Below, in pieces: positions 1 to 7,037 of a DNA stretch of 13,300 nt. The number at the start of each line of letters is the position of its first letter. The stretch's first letter is position 1. The stretch spans positions 1-13,300 of the forward strand of contig JABXKX010000026.1 of NCBI GenBank assembly GCA_013619035.1, in the 5' to 3' direction. The notes under the pieces are model-generated. The model worked only from the letters and a program-made list of their open reading frames with translations, was not told the origin of the DNA and made no database searches. A program made the position numbers and the translations under genes. This stretch comes from Peptostreptococcaceae bacterium (GTDB lineage Bacteria > Bacillota_A > Clostridia > Peptostreptococcales > Acidaminobacteraceae).

Positions 1-39
1 GAATAAGCTTCTATACATATAGTTAGAAAGGACAGAATA

Positions 40-1056
40 TTGAAGAAAATTCAAACGAGAGATGCTATTGGTTCAGTTTTATGTCATGATATGACAATCA
101 TTATTCCAGGTGTTAAAAAAGGACCTGAATTCAGAAAAGGACATGTAGTGAAAGAAGAAGATATTCCAGTACTCTTATCTATGGGTAAAACCCATATCTA
201 TGTATGGGAAAAGAAAGAAGATGAACTTCACGAAAATGATGCAGCCATACGTTTAGGTGCTATCTGTATGGATGAACATATGTATGGTAGTGAAATTAAA
301 GAAGGTAAAATAAACATCCATGCAAAAATAGATGGTTTGTTAAGAGTTGATGTAAAGACATTAGAAGCTATAAACAGCCTTGAAGACATTATGATTGCAA
401 CAAGACATGATTGTTTTCCAATAAAAAAAGGAGATAAGTTAGCAGGCACTAGAGTCATTCCTTTGGTTATACATGAGAATAAGATTATTGAAGCAGAATC
501 TATAGCAGGAGAGTCATCGTTGTTGTCCATTCTCAGTTACGAACCTTTTAAGATAGGGATTGTTACAACAGGAAGTGAAGTGTACCATGGCAGGATAAAA
601 GATGCCTTTGGACCGGTCATTAAAGAGAAGGCCAAAGAATATAATGTTGAAGTCATCAGACAAATAATAGCTGATGATGATGTCACTCAGATTACAGAAT
701 CTATTGATACATTAATTGGTGAAGGTGCTAATTTTATTGTCTGTACAGGTGGCATGAGTGTTGATCCTGACGATTTAACACCGACAAGTATCAAAAATAC
801 GGGAGCTGATATCATCAGTTATGGCGCGCCTGTATTACCAGGCGCAATGTTTTTACTGGCATACAAAGATGACATACCAATCATTGGCGTACCCGGCTGT
901 GCAATGTATTCTAAACGAACCATATTTGACTTAGTATTCCCACGGCTGTTAACCGGTGAAAAGTTAACGAAAAAAGACTTAGCTAAGTATGGACATGGTG
1001 GACTGTGTTTAAACTGCGATATTTGTACATTCCCAGCTTGTAGCTTTGGAAAATAA
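40..1056 (+). CDS. Molybdopterin-binding protein (MoeA/MogA-like) with C-terminal Cys cluster
   Basis: This is a 338-residue cytoplasmic protein of the molybdenum-cofactor family. The central and C-terminal part is a MoCF (MogA/MoeA) fold. It shows TTGSE at residues 176-180, a TGGMS-x-D-P-D-D segment at 236-245 (the family pterin-binding loop is TGGxSxGxxD, so the second Gly is changed), GAPVLPG near 262-268 and GVPGCAMY at 283-290. The N-terminal 160 residues resemble a reduced MoeA-type domain. The protein ends in a compact cluster, Cys323, Cys326, Cys329 and Cys334, in the form CxxCxxCx4C-SFGK, which could bind a metal or an Fe-S cluster. I recall similar tails in clostridial homologues. 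The start is TTG at 40, after an AGAAAGGA-type ribosome site at 25-32; no ATG is better placed. It probably handles molybdopterin or a molybdoenzyme, but insertase activity is not shown. Upstream neighbours are outside the window. Confidence 0.88.
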   Translation: MKKIQTRDAIGSVLCHDMTIIIPGVKKGPEFRKGHVVKEEDIPVLLSMGKTHIYVWEKKEDELHENDAAIRLGAICMDEHMYGSEIKEGKINIHAKIDGLLRVDVKTLEAINSLEDIMIATRHDCFPIKKGDKLAGTRVIPLVIHENKIIEAESIAGESSLLSILSYEPFKIGIVTTGSEVYHGRIKDAFGPVIKEKAKEYNVEVIRQIIADDDVTQITESIDTLIGEGANFIVCTGGMSVDPDDLTPTSIKNTGADIISYGAPVLPGAMFLLAYKDDIPIIGVPGCAMYSKRTIFDLVFPRLLTGEKLTKKDLAKYGHGGLCLNCDICTFPACSFGK

Positions 1057-1067
1057 AGCAGTGATGA

Positions 1068-2018
1068 TTAAATCCATTGATTTGTATCACTTAGTATGTC
1101 ATTTACAACTTTAAGATACTCTTCATTGGTTTGACTGAGTCGTATTCTTTTTATAAATTGATTCTCAGGATCGAGATGAACATGAGTATATGTCCAGAAT
1201 TCTTTCATTTTATTTAAAAAATGAGTTTCTCTGGATGTATGCTTTTTATAATGTTTATAAATGGTATCGTGAAAAGATGTTATTATTTTTATCTTTTCAT
1301 CTTTTGGTACTGTAGTACCTTTAATAGTTGATGCTAAAAAAGGATCCCTAAGGGCGCCTCTGCCTAACATAAAACTATCAAGTAATGGAAATCTCTCTTG
1401 TATCTTTTTATAGTCTTCATAAGTAAAGATGTCGCCATTATAAGTCATTTGATGTTTTGAATTGGAATAGAGTGTTTCAAAAGCATCTAAATCTACATGA
1501 CCAGTATATTGTTGAATACCCGTTCTAGCATGAATCATGACACCGCTTAAAGGATACTCATTAAGTGTCTCGATGACTTTGATGCCTTCATCTGTATGAG
1601 TCATACCCAATCTCATTTTAACGGTTAAATCATAATTGGTGTCTTTACATACTTCGTCTAAGACAGCCTTAATCAGATCGGTATGAGGTAAAAGGCCAGC
1701 CCCTTTTTTCTTTTTGGTTACAATTGAAAAGGAACATCCTATATTCCAGTTGATTTCTTTATAACCCATTTTAACAATTGTAGAAGCATATTCTCTTATG
1801 TTTTTACCATCATTACCTAAGAGTTGTGGCACCATGTTAATGGTGTTACTGTTAACTTCCGGTAGGATATCATTAAAGAAACTTGGATGAGTTTCTTCTA
1901 TACTTGTTGGTGAAATAAAGGGTGCGTAATACGCATCAAAACCACCAAAAAGTTTATCATAATAATTTCTATATTGTGCAATTGTGACACCTTGAATGGG
2001 TGCTAATAATAATTTCAT
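1068..2018 (-). CDS. tRNA-dihydrouridine synthase family protein
   Basis: This is a 316-residue flavoprotein of the Dus family, which reduces uridine to dihydrouridine in tRNA using FMN and NADPH. The TIM-barrel landmarks appear in order: APIQGVT at residues 6-12, the catalytic-cysteine loop NWNIGC at 90-95, the KMRLG strand with the FMN-contacting Lys, a HARTG segment, YNGDI, and the phosphate-binding GRGAL. The length is normal for the family. One oddity is that the very conserved Pro after the catalytic Cys (GCP) is Ser here (GCS, Cys95-Ser96). The start at 2018 has only a weak GGAT ribosome site, but it begins exactly at the first barrel strand. The gene converges on the molybdopterin-binding gene with 11 bases between stop codons. 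It cannot be assigned to a specific Dus target position. Confidence 0.92.
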   Translation of the reverse strand: MKLLLAPIQGVTIAQYRNYYDKLFGGFDAYYAPFISPTSIEETHPSFFNDILPEVNSNTINMVPQLLGNDGKNIREYASTIVKMGYKEINWNIGCSFSIVTKKKKGAGLLPHTDLIKAVLDEVCKDTNYDLTVKMRLGMTHTDEGIKVIETLNEYPLSGVMIHARTGIQQYTGHVDLDAFETLYSNSKHQMTYNGDIFTYEDYKKIQERFPLLDSFMLGRGALRDPFLASTIKGTTVPKDEKIKIITSFHDTIYKHYKKHTSRETHFLNKMKEFWTYTHVHLDPENQFIKRIRLSQTNEEYLKVVNDILSDTNQWI

Positions 2019-2059
2019 AATCTATCCAATCTGTTTGAGGTAATATCAGTTAACATTCT

Positions 2060-2089
2060 ATCATATTTGGGATTATATCTTAAGTGTAA
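2060..2089 (-). promoter_or_regulatory. Probable promoter of the Dus gene
   Basis: On the minus strand, TTACAC (2089-2084) is followed after 18 bases by TATGAT (2065-2060), about 41 bases before the Dus start codon. A second -10-like TATAAT lies at 2077-2072 but has no good -35 partner. The site sits back to back with the valS promoter, about 10 bases away. Confidence 0.4.
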
Positions 2090-2099
2090 TTTTAATGAC

Positions 2100-2128
2100 T
2101 TGACAGATTAATTTGCTTTTGCTATGAT
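2100..2128 (+). promoter_or_regulatory. Sigma-A-type promoter of valS
   Basis: A perfect TTGACA -35 box at 2100-2105 is followed after exactly 17 bases by TATGAT at 2123-2128. Transcription should start near 2135, just before the T-box leader. Confidence 0.85.
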
Positions 2129-2134
2129 TAGACA

Positions 2135-2405
2135 AATTATTGAAAGATTGTGATGAGAAGGAGTAAATTACTATCCGAAGCTTAGAGAGAAGATGTTTGG
2201 TGTAAATCTTCATGAGGGTGTAATTGAATGTAGTCTCTGAATCGTGAGCTGAACTGATAGTAGGTTTCACCGGAATCCCACCGTTAAAGGGGAGCTGGTA
2301 TCGGAGTAATCTCGTACTAGACAGAGTGTATGCTTTGGCATAAATTTAGGTGGTACCGCGAAGTTGTCTTCGTCCTATTGTAGGATGAGGATTTTTTTAT
2401 TTTTT
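2135..2405 (+). promoter_or_regulatory. T-box leader (tRNA-Val sensing) upstream of valS
   Basis: This leader RNA reads uncharged tRNA and controls termination before valS. Stem I has a k-turn-like GATGA near 2151, the AGTA of the specifier loop around 2162, and the AGAGAG-rich distal arm from about 2184. The specifier-loop GAA is at 2226-2228, followed by one base and GTA (valine codon) at 2230-2232. The same GAA-N-codon-purine spacing occurs in the thrS leader in this window. The conserved T-box AGGTGGTACCGCG is at 2348-2360. Its TGGT (2351-2354) would pair with an ACCA acceptor end, which fits the A discriminator usual for tRNA-Val. A terminator hairpin follows directly. Uncharged tRNA-Val should favour the antiterminator and raise valS expression. 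Confidence 0.95.
2368..2405 (+). terminator. Regulated intrinsic terminator of the valS T-box
   Basis: Arm CTTCGTCCTA (2368-2377), loop TTG, and arm TAGGATGAGG (2381-2390) form a 10-bp stem with two G-T pairs. A long T-rich run (2392-2405) follows and ends against the valS ribosome site. Confidence 0.9.
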
Positions 2406-2418
2406 GAAGGAGGAAAAG

Positions 2419-4803
2419 ATGTTGAAGAAGAAGTATGATTTTAAAGAAACAGAAGCAAGATTACAAAAGTTTTGGGCTGATAATCAAGTCTATAAATTTA
2501 ATCCTGAGGCATCTGGTCAAGTCTATAGTATAGATACACCACCTCCAACAGTTAGTGGCAAAATTCATATTGGACATATATTTTCTTATACGCAAGCAGA
2601 AATGATTGCTAGATATAAAAGAATGAATGGTTATAATGTATTTTATCCATTTGGATTTGATGATAATGGTTTACCAACAGAGCGATTGGTTGAGAGAGAA
2701 CTCAATATTATAGCAAAAGATTTACCTCGTGAAACGTTTATTGAGCATTGTATCAACTCAACAAAAATATATGAAGACGATTTCAAATCACTGTGGCAAC
2801 AAATGGGCTTTAGTTGTGATTGGGGATTAGAATATAGAACCATTGATGAAACATCACAACGGATTTCACAACGCTCATTTCTTGAACTCGCAAAGAAAGG
2901 TAAAGCTTATATTGATGAAAGCCCAGTATTATGGTGTACTCACTGTCAAACATCTATTGCACAAGCTGAATTAGATTCAGTAGAAAAGAAGACTTTATTT
3001 AGTACAATTAAATTCCATACAAATACACAAGAATTGCTGATCGCAACAACTAGACCTGAATTACTCTACGGATGCGTAGCCATTTTTATTCATCCGGATG
3101 ATGTTAGGTATAACTCTTTAATTGGATCAAAATGCATGGTTCCGTTATATGATTTTGAAGTACCTGTTTTAGCTGATGAACATGTACAAATGGATAAAGG
3201 TACAGGTATTGTTATGTGTTGTACTTTTGGAGATACAACTGATTTAGAATGGTATAAAACATATGCATTTGATTATAAGAAGATTATTGATAAAGATGGA
3301 CATATAAATCGTGAAGTACCAATTATAGGTGGTATGTATGTAACAAAAGCTAGAAAAGAAATCTTAAGTAGATTAAAAGAAGCAGAGCTTTTATTAGAAG
3401 AACAATCAATAAATCACACCGTATCAGTACATGAAAGGTGTGGTACTGCTGTTGAGATAATTCCTTCAAAACAATGGTATATTGATATTCTAACAAGAAA
3501 AGAAGATTATTTAAAAGCTGCTGAAGAAATCAATTGGTATCCCAAACATATGAAAAAAAGGTATGTGACTTGGGTTGAAAATTTAAAGTGGAATTGGTGT
3601 GTTTCTAGACAACGCTACTATGGTGTACCAATTCCAGTGTGGTATTGTAGTTCATGTCAAGAAACCTATTTCCCAGACGATAGTGAGTTACCGATTAACC
3701 CAATGACCGATAAACCTAAGCGTGCTTGTTCGTGTGGTAGTGAGGAGTTTATACCAGAAACTGCGGTATTAGATACTTGGGCAACTTCTTCGATTACACC
3801 TGAAATAAATAGGAGATGGGGCGAGTTAGACGAAAGAAATATTGGTCCTATGACACTACGAACTCAGGCTCATGAGATTATTAGAACTTGGGCATTTTAT
3901 ACTATTGTAAAGAGTTTAGAACATCATGAGAGATTACCCTGGAAAGATATCATGATATGTGGATTTGTACTCGCGAAAAAAGGTGAGAAGATTAGTAAGT
4001 CAAAGAACAATGCAACATTGTCTCCAATTCAATTGATAGAGACTTATTCTTCAGACGCAATAAGATATTGGACTGCAAATTCAAAGCTTGGTACTGATAT
4101 GATGTTTGATGAAAAAGAACTAAAATTGTCAAAAAGATTTTTAACAAAATTATGGAACGCATCAAAGTTTGCAATTATGCAATTAGAGCACTTTGAATCA
4201 TTAGATTTAACTAAAATAATGGCGACTGACCAATGGATAATTACTAAGTATCATCAAACCCTCAAAAAAGCTAAACACTACTTAGATCAATACGAAGTAG
4301 GTTTGGCACGTAATATTATTGATGAGTTCTTTTGGAAAGATTTTTGTGACAATTACTTGGAATTTGTTAAAGATAGACTGTATAAAACAGAACTATATGA
4401 TGCTTCGCATGTTGAATCTGGTAGACAAGCAATGTATTATACGATGTTAGGCATTCTGAAGTTATATAGTATCTATGTACCTCATATGACTGAAGAAATC
4501 TATAAATCATTTTTTGAATCTTTTGAAGGCATTCATTCCATCCATATGCATCAATGGCATGGAGATATTATAGATGAAGAATCACTTGCTATAGGTGGCG
4601 TAATTAAACAGATACTAAGTGAAGTTAGAAAATACAAGGCTGATAAAGGTTGGTCAATTAAAGAACCTTTAGAATCACTTGTTATTCATACAAAACATTC
4701 TGAGAGTTTGAAGTTGTGTATTGCTGATTTGCGTGGTTGTACCCATGCCAAAATTATTGAAGTGAACAACAGTGACGCGTTTGATATATCTATTAATAGT
4801 TAA
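2419..4803 (+). CDS. valS: Valyl-tRNA synthetase, type 2 (archaeal/rickettsial-like)
   Basis: This class I synthetase charges tRNA-Val. From the ATG at 2419 it has 794 residues. That start lies 5 bases after AAGGAGG (2407-2413); a TTG at 2404 is in frame but lies in the terminator T-run. Visible parts are the HIGH motif (50-53), a Cys pair in WCTHC, the CP1 editing insertion, a zinc-ribbon-like set Cys410, Cys413, Cys437 and Cys439, DTWATSS before the second half of the fold, KISKS at 524-528, and the helical anticodon-binding domain. FGFDDNGLPTERLVERE at 78-94 and DTWATSS are the forms I associate with archaeal and rickettsial ValRS. The usual bacterial enzyme is about 880 residues and ends in a coiled-coil tRNA arm; this protein lacks that arm. 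The GTA specifier of its T-box supports valine. No terminator follows, and the thrS promoter begins 16 bases after the stop. Confidence 0.95.
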   Translation: MLKKKYDFKETEARLQKFWADNQVYKFNPEASGQVYSIDTPPPTVSGKIHIGHIFSYTQAEMIARYKRMNGYNVFYPFGFDDNGLPTERLVERELNIIAKDLPRETFIEHCINSTKIYEDDFKSLWQQMGFSCDWGLEYRTIDETSQRISQRSFLELAKKGKAYIDESPVLWCTHCQTSIAQAELDSVEKKTLFSTIKFHTNTQELLIATTRPELLYGCVAIFIHPDDVRYNSLIGSKCMVPLYDFEVPVLADEHVQMDKGTGIVMCCTFGDTTDLEWYKTYAFDYKKIIDKDGHINREVPIIGGMYVTKARKEILSRLKEAELLLEEQSINHTVSVHERCGTAVEIIPSKQWYIDILTRKEDYLKAAEEINWYPKHMKKRYVTWVENLKWNWCVSRQRYYGVPIPVWYCSSCQETYFPDDSELPINPMTDKPKRACSCGSEEFIPETAVLDTWATSSITPEINRRWGELDERNIGPMTLRTQAHEIIRTWAFYTIVKSLEHHERLPWKDIMICGFVLAKKGEKISKSKNNATLSPIQLIETYSSDAIRYWTANSKLGTDMMFDEKELKLSKRFLTKLWNASKFAIMQLEHFESLDLTKIMATDQWIITKYHQTLKKAKHYLDQYEVGLARNIIDEFFWKDFCDNYLEFVKDRLYKTELYDASHVESGRQAMYYTMLGILKLYSIYVPHMTEEIYKSFFESFEGIHSIHMHQWHGDIIDEESLAIGGVIKQILSEVRKYKADKGWSIKEPLESLVIHTKHSESLKLCIADLRGCTHAKIIEVNNSDAFDISINS

Positions 4804-4819
4804 GAATGTCCGCTGGTGC

Positions 4820-4847
4820 TTGACAATTTTTAAGAACATGATAGAAT
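4820..4847 (+). promoter_or_regulatory. Promoter of the thrS pair
   Basis: TTGACA (4820-4825) is followed by a 16-base spacer and TAGAAT (4842-4847). TG at 4839-4840 forms an extended -10 (TGnTAGAAT). The expected transcription start is near 4854. Confidence 0.8.
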
Positions 4848-4853
4848 TATTTA

Positions 4854-5092
4854 ATAGAACATATGCGAAGAAGGAAAGAGTAGTGTAGAAACTGAGACAA
4901 GAGAGGTTCTGTTGCTGGAAATGGACCCTTAAGACTACATGAAAACTAATCTGGAGCATTTGACGGAGTAGATGGAAACGTCAACGTATAAGCACGATAT
5001 AGCTGTTATCTTTCGATAATTGAGTGGAATATTCAATTAGGGTGGAACCGCGTGATATAATCTCGTCCCTTTCTTAGGGAGGAGATTTTTTT
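4854..5092 (+). promoter_or_regulatory. T-box leader (tRNA-Thr sensing) upstream of the thrS pair
   Basis: The specifier-loop AGTA near 4889 is followed by GTGTAG, which pairs with CTACAT just before GAA at 4941-4943. One base later comes ACT (threonine codon) at 4945-4947, followed by A. The T-box AGGGTGGAACCGCG is at 5039-5052. Its TGGA (5043-5046) would pair with a UCCA acceptor end, as expected for a tRNA-Thr with U as discriminator. A terminator follows. This single leader precedes both thrS genes, so both should rise together when tRNA-Thr is uncharged. Confidence 0.95.
5059..5092 (+). terminator. Regulated intrinsic terminator of the thrS T-box
   Basis: AATCTCGTCCCT (5059-5070), loop TTCTT, and AGGGAGGAGATT (5076-5087) form a 12-position stem with one G-G mismatch. 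It is followed by a run of seven T (5086-5092). Confidence 0.9.
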
Positions 5093-5122
5093 GTTTTTGT
5101 ATAGTAACGGAAGGAGGAAATA

Positions 5123-7027
5123 ATGATTAAATTAACACTTAAAGATGGGTCAATAAAAGAAGTAGAATCTGGCGTATCCATATTTGATGTAGCAAAATCT
5201 ATTTCAGGTAGATTGGCAAAAGAAGCAGTAGCGGGGGTTGTAAATACTACCACAGTTGACTTAAATTATATCTTAAGTGAAGATGTTGAGTTGAGTATTT
5301 TAACAATAAATGATGAAGCAGGATTAGATGTCTTTAGACATACGAGTGCTCATGTTATGGCTATGGCTGTACAAAATTTATTTCCGGGTACTAAACTAGC
5401 AATCGGACCTCCAATAGAAAATGGATTTTATTATGATTTTGATACAGAGCATGTCTTTGTACCAGAAGATCTAGAAAAAATAGAAAAAGAAATGAAACGC
5501 CTTATAAAAGAAGATATAAGACCAAAACGTTTTACTATGCCTCGTAAAGAAGCTTTAGAGTTTGTTTCAAAATTAGACGCAGATTACAAAGTAGAACTGA
5601 TTAATGATTTGCCTGAAGATGCGGAATTATCTTTTTATAAACACGGTGAGTTTGTTGATTTATGTGCCGGTCCTCATTTACCAGGACTAAAACAGATTAA
5701 AGCTTTTAAATTGTTATCCATTGCTGGAGCTTACTGGCGTGGTGATTCAGATAAAAAAATGTTACAAAGAATCTATGCAACATCATTTCCTAAAGCCTCT
5801 CAATTAGAAGCATATCTTCATCGATTGGAAGAAGCCAAAAAGCGTGATCATAGAAAATTAGGAAAAGAGTTAAAGTTATTCACTTTAATGGAAGAAGGTC
5901 CTGGTTTTCCATTCTTTTTACCAAAAGGTATGATTGTAAAAAATAAATTGTTGGAATACTGGAGAGAAGTTCATGATGAAGCTGGGTATGTAGAAATAGA
6001 AACACCACAAATACTAAATCGTGAACTATGGGAAACATCTGGTCATTGGCATCATTATGCAGAAAATATGTATTCATTAAAGATAGATAATGATGATTAT
6101 GCGATCAAACCGATGAACTGTCCCGGTGGTATGTTGGTTTATAAAACAGAACTGCGTTCTTATAGAGATTTCCCTATGAGAGTGGGTGAGCTTGGTAAAG
6201 TCCACCGTCATGAATTATCAGGTGCTTTACATGGTCTGATGAGAGTACGTGCCTTTACTCAAGATGATGCACATATCTTTATGTTGCCATCACAGATTAA
6301 AGATGAAATAAAAGAAGTGGTTCGAGTGATTGATTCAGTTTATCAAACATTTGGATTCAAATATCATGTGGAACTATCGACTAGACCTGAAAAATCTATT
6401 GGAACTGATGAAGCATGGGAACAAGCAGAAACAGCATTACAAGAAGCTTTAGAAGAAATGGATTTAGACTATAAATTAAATCCTGGTGATGGTGCTTTCT
6501 ATGGTCCAAAGATTGATTTCCATTTAGAGGATTGTATCGGTAGAACATGGCAGTGTGGTACAATTCAACTCGATATGCAGTTGCCAGAGCGATTTGAATT
6601 AACTTATATCGGTGAGGATGGTGAAAAACATCAACCGGTAGTCATTCATAGAGTGGCATTTGGCTCAATTGAAAGATTCTTCGGTATCTTAATTGAACAT
6701 TATGCAGGCAAGTTCCCGACATGGTTATCACCCGTACAAGTAAAAATAATTACAGTAGCTGACAGACATGAAGACTATGCTGTTGTTCTTAAGAATACTT
6801 TAACATCTTACGGTATTCGAGTGGAACTAGATGGTCGCCAGGAATCGGTTGGTTATAAGATAAGAGAAGCAAGACTTGAAAGAAATCCTTATATGTTGGT
6901 TATTGGTGATAAGGAAATCGAGAAGAGCAATGTGGCAGTAAGATCAAGAGACAAAGGTGAATTAGGTAGTATGCCAGTTGAAGATCTAGTTGAATTATTA
7001 CTAGACGAAATTGTATTAAGAAATTAG
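5123..7027 (+). CDS. thrS: Threonyl-tRNA synthetase, first copy (canonical core)
   Basis: This is a full-length 634-residue class II ThrRS that charges tRNA-Thr and edits Ser-tRNA-Thr. Domains in order are: TGS (1-60); the N2 editing domain with His73 and His77 (HTSAH) and Cys181 and His185 (CAGPH), matching the E. coli editing residues, and YWRGD at 214-218; the catalytic core (about 250-530); and the anticodon-binding domain (about 535-634). The zinc ligands are present: Cys333 (MNCP), His384 (QDDAH) and His509 (VIHR). The motif 2 region has the standard SGALHGLMRVRAFTQDDAHIF form. The ATG is 5 bases after AAGGAGG (5111-5117). The gene lies directly behind the Thr T-box. Its stop codon overlaps the ribosome site of the second copy, so the two are cotranscribed and perhaps translationally coupled. 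Confidence 0.97.
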   Translation: MIKLTLKDGSIKEVESGVSIFDVAKSISGRLAKEAVAGVVNTTTVDLNYILSEDVELSILTINDEAGLDVFRHTSAHVMAMAVQNLFPGTKLAIGPPIENGFYYDFDTEHVFVPEDLEKIEKEMKRLIKEDIRPKRFTMPRKEALEFVSKLDADYKVELINDLPEDAELSFYKHGEFVDLCAGPHLPGLKQIKAFKLLSIAGAYWRGDSDKKMLQRIYATSFPKASQLEAYLHRLEEAKKRDHRKLGKELKLFTLMEEGPGFPFFLPKGMIVKNKLLEYWREVHDEAGYVEIETPQILNRELWETSGHWHHYAENMYSLKIDNDDYAIKPMNCPGGMLVYKTELRSYRDFPMRVGELGKVHRHELSGALHGLMRVRAFTQDDAHIFMLPSQIKDEIKEVVRVIDSVYQTFGFKYHVELSTRPEKSIGTDEAWEQAETALQEALEEMDLDYKLNPGDGAFYGPKIDFHLEDCIGRTWQCGTIQLDMQLPERFELTYIGEDGEKHQPVVIHRVAFGSIERFFGILIEHYAGKFPTWLSPVQVKIITVADRHEDYAVVLKNTLTSYGIRVELDGRQESVGYKIREARLERNPYMLVIGDKEIEKSNVAVRSRDKGELGSMPVEDLVELLLDEIVLRN

Positions 7028-7037
7028 GAGAAAAATA

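Noticed and set aside
1057..1067. A bidirectional terminator between the convergent first two genes
   Set aside because: No inverted repeat with a T-tract is visible in or around the 11-base gap.
2404..2418. TTG start five codons upstream of the chosen valS start
   Set aside because: It lies in the T-run of the leader terminator and would include the ribosome site in the coding region. ATG 2419 is spaced 5 bases from AAGGAGG.
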